Below, one piece after another: positions 26,305-35,199 of a DNA stretch of 64,000 bases. A program made the translations under genes and the position numbers. Position 1 is the first letter of the stretch. The number at the start of each line of letters is the position of its first letter. The DNA is from an uncultured Dorea sp. (GTDB taxonomy: Bacteria; Bacillota; Clostridia; Lachnospirales; Lachnospiraceae). The notes below the pieces were generated by a model, which was not told where the DNA came from, did no database searches, and saw nothing but the letters and a program-made list of their open reading frames with translations. The DNA is taken from positions 1 to 64,000 of the forward strand of contig CAMSTW010000005.1 of NCBI GenBank assembly GCA_947063855.1, in the 5' to 3' direction.

Positions 26305-26649
26305 CTACGCCGGTACGTCCCCGCTGGCGTCAGACCCTTCCTGAATCTCTTCCACCGTATCTTCCGAAGTCCCGTCCACAGTCCCGGCGTCTGCTTCTTC
26401 AGGCTTCTTCGCCGGATCGTCCTCACCAACCACCTTGATCTTCGCCTGATTCAGTTCGTCGATCGCGATAGACAGGGGCTTCTCGCCATTCTTGACCGGA
26501 ACCAGAGGCTCGGCGTCGTCAATGATCTCCCTCGCTCTCTTCGCAGTCGCCATGACGATGGAGTAACGGCTGTTCACTACCTTTGTCTCGCCCTCCTCTA
26601 CATCCTTATTCACTACCTTCATTAAATCTGTGTAAGATGGGTGCAGCAT
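26305..26649 (-). CDS. rpoZ: RNA polymerase omega subunit, with acidic tail
   Basis: 114 residues. The first ~70 match omega: MLHPSYTDLMKVV, NSRYSIVMATAKRAREI, PLSIAIDELNQAKIKVV. The remaining ~40 residues are a low-complexity Asp/Glu/Ala/Pro tail not present in shorter homologues. Omega stabilises beta' in RNA polymerase. AAAGGAG precedes the ATG, which lies 3 bases after the gmk stop codon. Confidence 0.93.
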   Translation of the reverse strand: MLHPSYTDLMKVVNKDVEEGETKVVNSRYSIVMATAKRAREIIDDAEPLVPVKNGEKPLSIAIDELNQAKIKVVGEDDPAKKPEEADAGTVDGTSEDTVEEIQEGSDASGDVPA

Positions 26650-26652
26650 ATA

Positions 26653-27273
26653 CTATTCTCCTTTCAATTCTTCCTGTATACGTTCTATAAATGCCTCATT
26701 ACGGAAACTTCTTCTGTGCTCTCCCTGAATGATCCGGTGCATCTCTTCCACACATTCATCCAGTACATCATTGATGATCAGATAATCATAAAGGCCCATG
26801 CCCTCTGACTCTTCCTTCGCACGCTTCATGCGGAAGTCGATGACATCGCTGTCTTCCGTCCCGCGTCCCTTAAGGCGCCGTCTCAGCTCTGCCGCCGTAG
26901 GAGGCGTCACAAACAAAAGCAGGGTATCCGGGAACTTCTCTTTCACCTTTAACGCCCCCTGAATCTCAATCTCGAGGATCACGTCCCTGCCGGCCTTAAG
27001 CTGCTCCTCTACATAGACGCGCGGCGTCCCATAGTAATTATCCACGTATCTAGCATACTCTATCAGTTCGTCTTTCGCAATCATTTTTTCAAATTCTTCG
27101 GTTGATTTGAAGAAATACTCTCTTCCGTCCTCCTCACCAGGCCTTGGCCTCCTGGTCGTTGCAGAGACTGACAATGCATAGTTGTCGTACCGGTTCATGA
27201 TCTCCTTCATGATCGTCCCCTTGCCTGCTCCGGAAAACCCGGATACCACAATCAGTATACCTCTTTCGTCCAT
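26653..27273 (-). CDS. gmk: Guanylate kinase
   Basis: About 206 residues. P-loop GFSGAGKGTIMKE, GMP-binding SVSATTRRPRPGEEDGREY, and LEIEIQGALKVKEKFP. I prefer the second ATG (27271-27273): AGAGAGG is eight bases upstream, whereas the first ATG (27279) sits only two bases from it. It phosphorylates GMP to GDP. It starts shortly after yicC; the usual remA/DUF370 gene between them is absent here. Confidence 0.95.
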   Translation of the reverse strand: MDERGILIVVSGFSGAGKGTIMKEIMNRYDNYALSVSATTRRPRPGEEDGREYFFKSTEEFEKMIAKDELIEYARYVDNYYGTPRVYVEEQLKAGRDVILEIEIQGALKVKEKFPDTLLLFVTPPTAAELRRRLKGRGTEDSDVIDFRMKRAKEESEGMGLYDYLIINDVLDECVEEMHRIIQGEHRRSFRNEAFIERIQEELKGE

Positions 27274-27292
27274 GAACATATCCTCTCTTTCG

Positions 27293-28174
27293 CTACTCGA
27301 TATTCTGAATCTGCTCCCTGACCTTCTCGATCTCCGTCTTCAGGTCGATGCCGGCGTTGGAGGTCTCAAGATCATTGGCCTTCGACAGGATCGTATTGGC
27401 CTCCCGGTTCATCTCCTGGGCGATAAAATCAAGCTTGCGGCCAATCCCGTTCTCCTTGGACATAAGCGTCTCCTTCATATGCACCACATGGCTCTTAAGC
27501 CTCACGACCTCCTCGTCTGTGCAGATCTTGTCCGCAAATATCACGACCTCCGCCGCTATCCTGCCCTCGTCAAGCTGGGTATCGGCGAGCAGTTCCCGGA
27601 CCTTGTTCTCCAACTTCCCGCGGTATTCCGCAACAATCTTCGGCGCACGCTCTTCTATGTATCCCACAATAACCAGCATACCGTCAAGCTTCTTCTGCAT
27701 GTCGTCCCTCAGATGCTCCCCCTCCAGCGTCCGCGTCTCCACAAACTGCCGGATCGCGCCCTCCAGGGCTTTCTTAAGGCCGTTCCACAGTTCTTCCTCG
27801 TCGATCACCTGCTCTTCCATGGTCAGAACCTCCGGACATCGCAGAAGCGTCGATACACGCACGTCGTTACTTAAGGAGAACTTCTCTTCCATCTGCCGGA
27901 AATACGCCAGGTACTCCCCGGCGAGCTGTTCATTATAGTTCAGACATGCCCGGCTCTCCGAGAGATCCTCATATGTGATGAAGATATCCACCTTCCCCCT
28001 CTGGACACTCTGTTTCAATAAATTACGAATCGCATTCTCGAAAAAATTAAGCTTCTTCGGCATACGGATGTTCACATCCAGATAACGGTGGTTCACACCC
28101 TTCATCTCTACGGTGAACTTGCGGGATCCGTCAGACACCTCACAGCGTCCGAACCCTGTCATACTCTTTATCAT
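27293..28174 (-). CDS. yicC: YicC family endoribonuclease-like protein
   Basis: 293 residues. N-terminal MIKSMTGFGRCEV and EMKGVNHRYLDVNIRMPKKL are the family signature; the C-terminal half ends with GRKLDFIAQEMNREANTILSKAND (DUF1732). E. coli YicC is an RNase acting on small RNAs. First gene of the yicC-gmk-rpoZ-rimO-pgsA-cinA run. AAGAGGG precedes the ATG and its promoter overlaps the divergent rqcH promoter. Confidence 0.94.
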   Translation of the reverse strand: MIKSMTGFGRCEVSDGSRKFTVEMKGVNHRYLDVNIRMPKKLNFFENAIRNLLKQSVQRGKVDIFITYEDLSESRACLNYNEQLAGEYLAYFRQMEEKFSLSNDVRVSTLLRCPEVLTMEEQVIDEEELWNGLKKALEGAIRQFVETRTLEGEHLRDDMQKKLDGMLVIVGYIEERAPKIVAEYRGKLENKVRELLADTQLDEGRIAAEVVIFADKICTDEEVVRLKSHVVHMKETLMSKENGIGRKLDFIAQEMNREANTILSKANDLETSNAGIDLKTEIEKVREQIQNIE

Positions 28175-28269
28175 GATATGGCCCTCTTTATATATATTTT
28201 TTTAATACTTAATAAATATTACTTTTCTCGGTTACAACTCACTCTGCCGATTGTTATTTACCATCATTC

Positions 28270-28298
28270 ATTATAAGACATTTGGCAAATTGCGTCAA
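28270..28298 (-). promoter_or_regulatory. Promoter of the yicC operon
   Basis: Minus-strand TTGACG (28293-28298), 17-base spacer, TATAAT (28270-28275). It overlaps the plus-strand promoter at 28282-28310. Confidence 0.7.
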
Positions 28299-28310
28299 CC
28301 ATGTTATACT
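28282..28310 (+). promoter_or_regulatory. Promoter of rqcH
   Basis: TTGGCA (28282-28287), 17-base spacer, TATACT (28305-28310), 44 bases ahead of the ATG. Its -35 box lies within the spacer of the minus-strand yicC promoter, so the two cannot be occupied at once. Confidence 0.7.
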
Positions 28311-28354
28311 GTTGCAGAAACATATCGACAAGCTTAGAAGAAAGGACTCATATT

Positions 28355-30094
28355 ATGGCTTTTGACGGAATTACGGTTGCAGCTGTCACAGCGGAACTCA
28401 ACGCCGCCCTGTCAGGCGGACGGATCACCAAGATTGCACAGCCTGAGACCGACGAGCTTATGCTTACCATTAAGACGACCGACGGCGCAAACAGACTCTA
28501 TATCTCTGCCAGCGCTTCGCTGCCGCTGATATATCTGACAGATGAGAATAAACCAAGTCCCATGACGGCCCCCAATTTCTGCATGCTTCTGCGCAAGCAC
28601 ATCGGGAACGGAAGGATCACACAGGTCTCCCAGCCCGGTCTGGAACGTATCATCCAGATAGACATCGAACACCTTGATGAACTTGGGGATCTCTGCCAAA
28701 AGAAGCTGATCGCCGAGATCATGGGGAAGCACAGCAACATCATCTTCTGTGACGACAAGGACAGGATCATCGACAGCATCAAGCATGTCAGCGCACAGAT
28801 GAGTTCTGTCCGGGAAGTATTGCCCGGGCGGGAGTATTTCATACCGGATACCATGGCAAAGTCAGATCCGCTTACCATCAGTCCGGAGGATTTTATAAGA
28901 GTCCTCAAAGAGAAGCCCGCGCCGCTTGGCAAAGCCGTCTATACCAGCTTCACGGGAATCAGCCCTGTGGCTGCCGAAGAGATCTTAAGCCTTGCCGGGC
29001 TTGATTCCGGCGTGACGGCCAGGGACCTGTCTTTTGACGCCCTGAACCACCTGTACCGGCAATTTGCCTATTATATGGAGCAGATTACAAGCAGATCTTT
29101 TCATCCGGTAATCTATTACGATAAGAATACTCCCAGGGAATTCAGCGCCCTTGCGCTGTCCCACTATACACAGTATACTGCCCGGGAATTCGACTCCATA
29201 TCCCAGGTGCTTAAGAACTATTATGCGACACGGAACACACTGACAAGAATCCGCCAGAAGAGCACGGACCTGCGCCACGTCGTACAGACCGCCCTGGAAC
29301 GGAACCGCAAGAAATACGACCTGCAGTCCAGACAGCTTAAGGATACCGGGGACCGAGAGAAATACAAGGTCTACGGCGAACTGATCAATATATACGGCTA
29401 CGGCCTTGCCGCCGGTTCTAAGGAGATGAACGCCCTGAACTATTATACCGACCAGGAGATCACCATCCCTTTAGATCCCACATTGACCCCTCAGGAGAAT
29501 GCACAGAAGTACTTCGCGAAGTATAATAAGCAGAAGCGCACCTTTGAAGCCCTTACCGGGCTGATCAGGGAGACCGGCGACGACATCCGGTATCTGGAAT
29601 CTATCAGCAATGCGCTGGATATCGCCATGAGCGAGGCCGACCTTGCACAGATCAAGGAGGAACTGATACAGAGCGGATATGTCCGCAGGAAGTATACGAA
29701 GAAGAAAGTGAAGCTTACCAGTAAGCCCATGCACTATCTCTCAAGCGACGGCTATCACATGTATGTGGGGAAGAATAATCTGCAGAATGATGAACTGACC
29801 TTTTCATTTGCGTCCGGGAACGACTGGTGGTTCCACGCCAAAGGCGCCCCCGGCTCCCATGTGATCGTGAAATCGGGCGGGGACGAGCTTCCGGACCGTG
29901 TCTTCGAAGAAGCCGGCCGGCTGGCCGCTTATTACTCCAGGAACCGCGGCAGCGACAAGGTCGAGATTGATTATGTAGAGAAGAAGCATGTCAAGAAACC
30001 AAACGGGGCGAAGCCGGGGTTTGTCGTATATTATACGAATTATTCGCTGGTGATTGACTCTGATATCTCCGGATTGCAGGTAATCCCGGACTGA
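28355..30094 (+). CDS. rqcH: RqcH / fibronectin-binding family NFACT protein
   Basis: 579 residues from ATG 28355 (AAAGGA upstream; the frame opens earlier at 28301 without a site). NFACT-N begins MAFDGITVAAVTAEL with GGRITKIAQP and ends near ADLAQIKEELIQSGYV. NFACT-R (DUF814) shows DGYHMYVGKNNLQND, WWFHAKGAPGSHVIV and VEIDYVEKKHVKKPNGAKPG. It binds stalled 50S-peptidyl-tRNA complexes and adds C-terminal alanine tails in ribosome quality control. Older annotations call it fibronectin-binding protein. Monocistronic with its own terminator. Confidence 0.95.
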   Translation: MAFDGITVAAVTAELNAALSGGRITKIAQPETDELMLTIKTTDGANRLYISASASLPLIYLTDENKPSPMTAPNFCMLLRKHIGNGRITQVSQPGLERIIQIDIEHLDELGDLCQKKLIAEIMGKHSNIIFCDDKDRIIDSIKHVSAQMSSVREVLPGREYFIPDTMAKSDPLTISPEDFIRVLKEKPAPLGKAVYTSFTGISPVAAEEILSLAGLDSGVTARDLSFDALNHLYRQFAYYMEQITSRSFHPVIYYDKNTPREFSALALSHYTQYTAREFDSISQVLKNYYATRNTLTRIRQKSTDLRHVVQTALERNRKKYDLQSRQLKDTGDREKYKVYGELINIYGYGLAAGSKEMNALNYYTDQEITIPLDPTLTPQENAQKYFAKYNKQKRTFEALTGLIRETGDDIRYLESISNALDIAMSEADLAQIKEELIQSGYVRRKYTKKKVKLTSKPMHYLSSDGYHMYVGKNNLQNDELTFSFASGNDWWFHAKGAPGSHVIVKSGGDELPDRVFEEAGRLAAYYSRNRGSDKVEIDYVEKKHVKKPNGAKPGFVVYYTNYSLVIDSDISGLQVIPD

Positions 30095-30151
30095 TCAATT
30101 CTGCGGCCGGATCTTTTGACAACGCAAAGCTGTACCAGCCCCAATAACAAC

Positions 30152-30196
30152 TGCCGGGAAATATCCTGTTATCTCCCGGCATTCTCTTCTTCTGCC
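30152..30196 (+). terminator. Terminator of rqcH
   Basis: TGCCGGGA (30152-30159) pairs with TCCCGGCA (30174-30181), followed by TTCTCTTCTTCT. It may also work weakly for the convergent gene. Confidence 0.75.
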
Positions 30197-30552
30197 TATT
30201 CGGCGAACAGTCTGTCACAGAGTCCGCCATACTCCGGCAGCTGGTCTGCATACGGCTTCAGGCGTTTTCTGATCTCGGCCTGCTCCAAAGGATCGGCCTC
30301 GGACGCAGTATGATCGTTCTGCGTCATCATGAGCACGTCGTCGGCAACCTCGTTAAACAAGATCCAGCAGAGCTTTCCGGCATCTGTGATGACCCTGCTC
30401 TCCATGATCTCATGGCGTTCTGCGGATATCTGTGTCAGAATATACCCAAGCTTGTCCGACCAGAGCCAGTCGATATATGGACTGGCTTTTATGTAGTCTT
30501 CAAACACACGGCATACCTTCTCGATATCGGCGTCCTTCTTAGCCTTTACCAT
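30196..30552 (-). CDS. Conserved-looking hypothetical protein
   Basis: 118 residues from ATG 30550-30552 (GGAGGGAAACGTG upstream; a GTG directly before it is possible). Soluble, helical and acidic: KKDADIEKVCRVFEDYIKAS, SPYIDWLWSDKLGYIL, EVADDVLMMTQNDHTASEAD, LCDRLFAE. No signal peptide, membrane segment or known motif. It lies alone between rqcH (convergent) and the large hybrid kinase on the same strand. Not recognised. Confidence 0.7.
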   Translation of the reverse strand: MVKAKKDADIEKVCRVFEDYIKASPYIDWLWSDKLGYILTQISAERHEIMESRVITDAGKLCWILFNEVADDVLMMTQNDHTASEADPLEQAEIRKRLKPYADQLPEYGGLCDRLFAE

Positions 30553-30656
30553 CACGTTTCCCTCCTCCTGTTCATATTTGCATAATCTGTGCTATGGGGT
30601 ACAGAATTATTCTATCATATGACGGCAGGGAAAACAGAATGTAAATATTGGATATA

Positions 30657-33600
30657 TTACCGGCTGCCAAGCCAGAACTCCATCCGTTCCATAAGCTGGG
30701 GGATATCTAACGGCTTGGCAAGATGCCCGTTCATCCCGGCCTCCCGGCCGGCAACGATATCCTCTGCCGAGACGTTGGCAGACAGGGCGATGATCGGGAT
30801 GGTCGCCGCATCCGCGCGCGGAAGCTTACGGATCGCCCTCGTGGCTTCGAATCCGTTCATCACCGGCATCTGGATATCCATAAGAATCATATCATAATAT
30901 CCCTCCGGCATCTCGGCAAAACGCTGCAGGCCCTTGCGGCCGTCCTCGGCGCACTCTACCATGGCCCCGATCTCTCCGATGAATTCCATGGCAATCTCCT
31001 GATTCAGCTCATTATCCTCTACCAGAAGAATCTTGCAGTCCCTGAATAAGCTGCCGGTGATGTCTTCGCACTCCTTATCCGTCTGGCTGTCCGGATACCC
31101 TTCCGGATTCTGGAGCCTCAGGATCACCGTCACCGTAAACTGGGATCCCTGTCCCGGATGACTCTTCACGCCGATGGTTCCTCCCATCATACGGGCAATA
31201 TTCTGTGCGATGGACATCCCAAGCCCTACCCCTTCCATATAACTCTCACCAGAGACTTTCTCCCGGCTGAAAGGCTCAAATATATGCCCGATGAATTCTT
31301 CCTCCATCCCAATACCGTTGTCACTGAAGACAAAATCATAGGAACTGCAGCCATGCTCTCCCGATTCCTGTTCTGTCACAGACACCTCGATCACGCCGCC
31401 GGATGGAGTATACTTTACGGAATTGCTCAGAATATTAAGGAACATCTGGGAAAGCCGCAGACGGTCCCCCTGGACATTCTCATGGGGCACCTTCACAGGA
31501 TGATACTGAAGCTTCAGATTCTTCTCCTTCACATCCGGAAGGATGAACGCAACTACCTCCTGCATCAGGTCGGGCAGGTTGATCATCTCCGCCTTCAGAT
31601 CGAAGTTGCCGGACTTGATCTGACTGATATCAAGTATCTCATTCAGCACAGACAGAAGCTGGTGGCTTGAAAAGGAAGCCTTCTCCAGGCAGTCCTTCAC
31701 CCGCTCCCGATCATCCACATGATCTGCGGCAATCTTGATCATGCCCATGATACCATTCATCGGCGTCCGCACATTATGGCTGATGCAGGAGAGGAACTCC
31801 TGCTTGGACGCATTGGCGCGGTCTGCCGCCTCACAGGCCGCCTCAAGGGCCTGCTGCTCCCTCATCTCCTTACGCTTGCTCTCCGTGACGTCCTGCGCCG
31901 CATAGACGATCGAACGTACCTTGCCGTCCTCTCCGGCCTGTGACATAACGGCAGTTCCCCGGATCCAGCCGTACTCCTCCGGTCTGACATCCTTACTCTC
32001 CGGCATCTTGCGGTACGCAAGCGTCACATAAGGCTGCTTCCTGCAAAGCGTCCGCCGCAGGTTCTGGCTGCTTAAGACCCTCAGATACTCTTCCCGGTCG
32101 TCCGGATGGATGAAATGCTCCGCATACGCCTTAAGCCCCGTATCATAGGTCACGGTTCCCTCCAATACTTTGCCCACTTCCTCAAGCTCCGTGACGCTCC
32201 GGAACGTATCCTCCTCAAGATCCGCATAATAAGTCGCGAAGAACATGCCGCCCAGCGTGCGGATGATATCCGCCTGCTTCTGCTCTTCCTTGAGCCGGAA
32301 CTCCTCCTCAAGCTTCTCCCGTGTAATGTCTCTTCCCAATATATTGACAGACATCCGGCTTCCCCTGCGGGCATAGATGACGTGCTGTTCCACCCACTTA
32401 AGAGAGGTCCCCACAAGCCGGTACTGGCAGATCTCTTCATAATAATCTCTCGTCCCCGCCGCCTTCTGATACAGATGCTCCGGGCTCATGACCCTGCGGA
32501 ATGTCTCCGCATCCTCCGGACTGACCGATGTCTCCAGCACCTTCTGGAAGTAGCGGTGATAGTTCCCGCTGAAGACCTCCTTCATCTCGCTTCCTTCATT
32601 GATCCGGATCTGTTCGCACTGTCCGTTCTCAAGATAGACCGTCGTCATGACACTGTACCTGGACTTCAAAATCGACGCAAGCTGCATATCCCGGAGCGTA
32701 AGCGCATGCTCCTGACGCACCCGTCTGTCCACGTTCTGCAGCGCAAGGATCGTGTAATTCTTCGTGCCATGGTTCTCACCAAAATAAGCGATGACTGCCA
32801 TATAGCGGTACTCATGCTCTTCCTCCCCCCGCCACTGGCACAGCATATCCTCCTTCTGCGCAGAAGAATCCCGCATCTGGCGCAGCCCCTCAAGAGAGAA
32901 CTTCTTACAGACCTTCTCCCGGTCCGTAGGGTGGAGCTGCCTGCCAAGACGCGATTCCACGATCTCATCCCACTGAACGGTCCAGGACTTCCAGCCGGTA
33001 TGCGTATGTCCGTTCTCACGCACAAGATTCGCCTCTCCCGTATCAAGATCGATGCCATAGATCCCGAAGTTCTGTTCTCCCAGCGTACGGATCACCTCCT
33101 GGACCCGGATGCTGGCGTCGTCAAGCTCAAGGCTCTCCTGCAGTATATCGTGCACATCTTTCACATACAGGAAGATATACTGATCCCCGTCAGGAGTGAC
33201 AGAATCCGGCACCACCTCTATCAGATTCCAGCGGTATTCATCCCCGGTGCGCCTCCGGTAACAGCAGGTCAGCATATCCTTCCCCGCATCCAGCGCCCTC
33301 TTCATATGATCCAGATGGGTAAATGATATGAAGTTGTTCATATCATCCGGGTGGATGCCCCCGTCGTAGATAAACTGCCCCATCCAGCTTGAAAACGTAT
33401 CGTTCCCGTACCCGATGGCACGGTCTTCTGTCCTCATCTTCACGATCTCATAACGGTCCCGTGTAAGGTTGATCCGCATGATCTTATGATAAGAATGGGT
33501 GATCGCCTGTATATGCGGCGTCACGGTAATGATATAGGCCGGAAGGCTGCCCTCCCACCGGGTTCTGACTGCCACGATATCCACAATCTCGCCGAAAGGA

Positions 33601-33830
33601 CTGTTATAGCCAAGCGAACGGTTCTCCTGTCTGTCCCCGATTGACAGAAGCGGACAATTGGCACAGGAATGGTTGCCCATCTCATGGCAGGTCATCCCTA
33701 TATACACATGAGGCACAATCTCCTTCACCCGCTCGTTATAATATAAGATCTTATGATTGTCTTCCCGGATAATGAAGACCCCTGTAGTCGGTATTGCATG
33801 TAATATCTTTTCATAATCTTTTATATCCAC
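30657..33830 (-). CDS. Large hybrid sensor histidine kinase with multiple PAS domains
   Basis: About 1057 residues if started at GTG 33828-33830 (AAGGTGAG just upstream), which puts the first PAS-like domain (DYEKILHAIPTTGVFII) at the N-terminus; the frame is open to 33920 but earlier ATGs lack ribosome sites. The first domain ends in a Cys/His cluster, GMTCHEMGNHSCANCPLL. Several PAS/PAC repeats follow (KNYTILALQNVDRR, SVNILGRDITREK, SIVYAAQDVTESK). Then come the H-box SCISHNVRTPMNGIMGMIKI, HATPase with FSDNGIGMEEEF, and a receiver with phospho-Asp in MILMDIQMPVMNGFEATR. No membrane segments, so it is a cytosolic sensor. No output partner gene is adjacent. Confidence 0.88.
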   Translation of the reverse strand: MDIKDYEKILHAIPTTGVFIIREDNHKILYYNERVKEIVPHVYIGMTCHEMGNHSCANCPLLSIGDRQENRSLGYNSPFGEIVDIVAVRTRWEGSLPAYIITVTPHIQAITHSYHKIMRINLTRDRYEIVKMRTEDRAIGYGNDTFSSWMGQFIYDGGIHPDDMNNFISFTHLDHMKRALDAGKDMLTCCYRRRTGDEYRWNLIEVVPDSVTPDGDQYIFLYVKDVHDILQESLELDDASIRVQEVIRTLGEQNFGIYGIDLDTGEANLVRENGHTHTGWKSWTVQWDEIVESRLGRQLHPTDREKVCKKFSLEGLRQMRDSSAQKEDMLCQWRGEEEHEYRYMAVIAYFGENHGTKNYTILALQNVDRRVRQEHALTLRDMQLASILKSRYSVMTTVYLENGQCEQIRINEGSEMKEVFSGNYHRYFQKVLETSVSPEDAETFRRVMSPEHLYQKAAGTRDYYEEICQYRLVGTSLKWVEQHVIYARRGSRMSVNILGRDITREKLEEEFRLKEEQKQADIIRTLGGMFFATYYADLEEDTFRSVTELEEVGKVLEGTVTYDTGLKAYAEHFIHPDDREEYLRVLSSQNLRRTLCRKQPYVTLAYRKMPESKDVRPEEYGWIRGTAVMSQAGEDGKVRSIVYAAQDVTESKRKEMREQQALEAACEAADRANASKQEFLSCISHNVRTPMNGIMGMIKIAADHVDDRERVKDCLEKASFSSHQLLSVLNEILDISQIKSGNFDLKAEMINLPDLMQEVVAFILPDVKEKNLKLQYHPVKVPHENVQGDRLRLSQMFLNILSNSVKYTPSGGVIEVSVTEQESGEHGCSSYDFVFSDNGIGMEEEFIGHIFEPFSREKVSGESYMEGVGLGMSIAQNIARMMGGTIGVKSHPGQGSQFTVTVILRLQNPEGYPDSQTDKECEDITGSLFRDCKILLVEDNELNQEIAMEFIGEIGAMVECAEDGRKGLQRFAEMPEGYYDMILMDIQMPVMNGFEATRAIRKLPRADAATIPIIALSANVSAEDIVAGREAGMNGHLAKPLDIPQLMERMEFWLGSR

Positions 33831-33966
33831 GATCTCACCTTCGTTTCCACCTTGGACGGATATACGCATATCTTTTTGTGTATCATCCGCCGGTCTGTTT
33901 TCATGTGTCCATTGTATCATAGGAAAGGCGTTTACTGCAATCCCAACAAATATTCTTTCAGATATG

Positions 33967-34001
33967 AAAAAACCACAGACCCTCCTCTACCGGATCTGTG
34001 G
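33967..34001 (-). terminator. Terminator of tRNA-Thr
   Basis: CCACAGA (33973-33979) pairs with TCTGTGG (33995-34001); on the minus strand the hairpin is followed by six T (33967-33972), 16 bases downstream of the tRNA 3' end. Confidence 0.8.
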
Positions 34002-34016
34002 TATCCATACAAAAAA

Positions 34017-34088
34017 GCTGGAAATCGGACTTGAACCGACGACCCCTTCATTACGAGTGAAGTGCTCTACCGACTGAGCTATTCCAGC
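34017..34088 (-). tRNA. tRNA-Thr, anticodon CGU
   Basis: 72-nt cloverleaf on the minus strand: acceptor GCTGGAA/TTCCAGC, D-arm GCTCAGTCGGTAGAGC, anticodon stem CTTCA/TGAAG with loop CTCGTAA (anticodon CGU, reading ACG), T-arm GTCGGTTCAAGTCCGAT. CCA not encoded. Promoter upstream and terminator downstream. Confidence 0.97.
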
Positions 34089-34119
34089 GCATGGCCCGTA
34101 CCTTACGGCCACGAATTAT

Positions 34120-34147
34120 ATTATAGCAAACTTTTCAAAATATGCAA
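34120..34147 (-). promoter_or_regulatory. Promoter of tRNA-Thr
   Basis: Minus-strand TTGCAT (34142-34147), 16-base spacer, TATAAT (34120-34125), about 32 bases upstream of the mature tRNA. Confidence 0.65.
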
Positions 34148-34248
34148 GAACTTTTTTTAATTTATCTCAGATTTTGTCAAATTTATGGTGCACGCCCACT
34201 TTGACACCCTGCCAAGCGGCGTGAATCCGGTATCGTTCTGCAGATTCG

Positions 34249-35169
34249 TCATTCTTTCACATGTATGGTCATCTGCGGATATGGGATCTCGATCCCATGC
34301 TCATCCAGAGTCAGCTTGACCGTCTCAAGTATCCTCCATCTCGTCGGCCAGAATTCCTCATTCTTAACCCATGCCCTTGCTCCGATCACCACCGCGCTGT
34401 CCGCCAGATCATCCACGAATACATTGATCTCTTCATCCTTCATCACGCAGCTGTCTGTCATCAGGATCTCCTCGATCAGCCGCTTCGCCTTCCTCAGATC
34501 TGACTGATAGGAAATGGATACCTTAAGGTCCAGCCTTCTCTCATCCTTCGCCGTCGCATTGGTCAGACTGCTGTTGGTCAGCATACCGTTAGGGATTACG
34601 ATCGTCTTATTGTCAATCGTACTCAGCTTGGTATAGAAGATCTGGATCTCCTTGACCGTCCCCTCATTCTTATTCGTATCCTCTATGATATAGTCTCCCA
34701 CCTCGAAGGGCTTCAGAAGCAGTATCAGAACGCCGCCTGCGAAGTTCGACAGGCTTCCCTGCAGCGCCAGGCCGATGGCAACGCCTCCGGACGCCACAAG
34801 CGCCGCCACTGAAGCCGTATCCACGCCGAATTTGGCGGCAATGCTGAATATCAGGAGGGAATATAACCCTGCTTTCAGGAAAGAGTCTACAAACTGTTCC
34901 ACTCCTTTATCTGCGCCGGAACGCTCAAAGGAACGGCGTACCAGCTTCTGTATCCATCTGATCACAATCCTTCCAAGGAAGAATACTGCCAGCGCGATCA
35001 GAACACGCACTCCAAACCCTGCGAGCTTCGGAATGCTATCCTGGATATACTGCGCAAGACGGTTCACTTCCTCCACCGTATCCTGTGTGACTTCCGCCAC
35101 TTCTACCACGGCCGTCGCCGCCACGTCACTTGCCGTGGTCTCCGAGCCGCCTACAGGTGCTGGTATCAC
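34249..35169 (-). CDS. Small-conductance mechanosensitive channel (MscS family)
   Basis: 306 residues. A short extracellular lead, then three membrane helices (from VRVLIALAVFFLGRIVIR), the pore helix GGVAIGLALQGSLSNFAGGVLIL, and the cytoplasmic cage domain (PFEVGDYIIEDTNKNEGTVKEI, VIPNGMLTNSSLTN, then IEIPYPQMTIHV at the end). It opens under membrane tension to release solutes on osmotic downshock. The gene starts 30 bases after the pgeF stop, so it is probably the last gene of that unit. Confidence 0.94.
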   Translation of the reverse strand: MIPAPVGGSETTASDVAATAVVEVAEVTQDTVEEVNRLAQYIQDSIPKLAGFGVRVLIALAVFFLGRIVIRWIQKLVRRSFERSGADKGVEQFVDSFLKAGLYSLLIFSIAAKFGVDTASVAALVASGGVAIGLALQGSLSNFAGGVLILLLKPFEVGDYIIEDTNKNEGTVKEIQIFYTKLSTIDNKTIVIPNGMLTNSSLTNATAKDERRLDLKVSISYQSDLRKAKRLIEEILMTDSCVMKDEEINVFVDDLADSAVVIGARAWVKNEEFWPTRWRILETVKLTLDEHGIEIPYPQMTIHVKE

Positions 35170-35199
35170 TATGCCTCACTTCCTTTCTGTTCTTCCTGT

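Noticed and set aside
32106-33326. 406-residue plus-strand frame
   Set aside because: Antisense of the hybrid kinase gene.
34141-34248. Terminator for mscS from the TGTCAAA / TTTGACA inverted repeat
   Set aside because: Arms are short, the loop is long and the T-run lies on the wrong side; not convincing.
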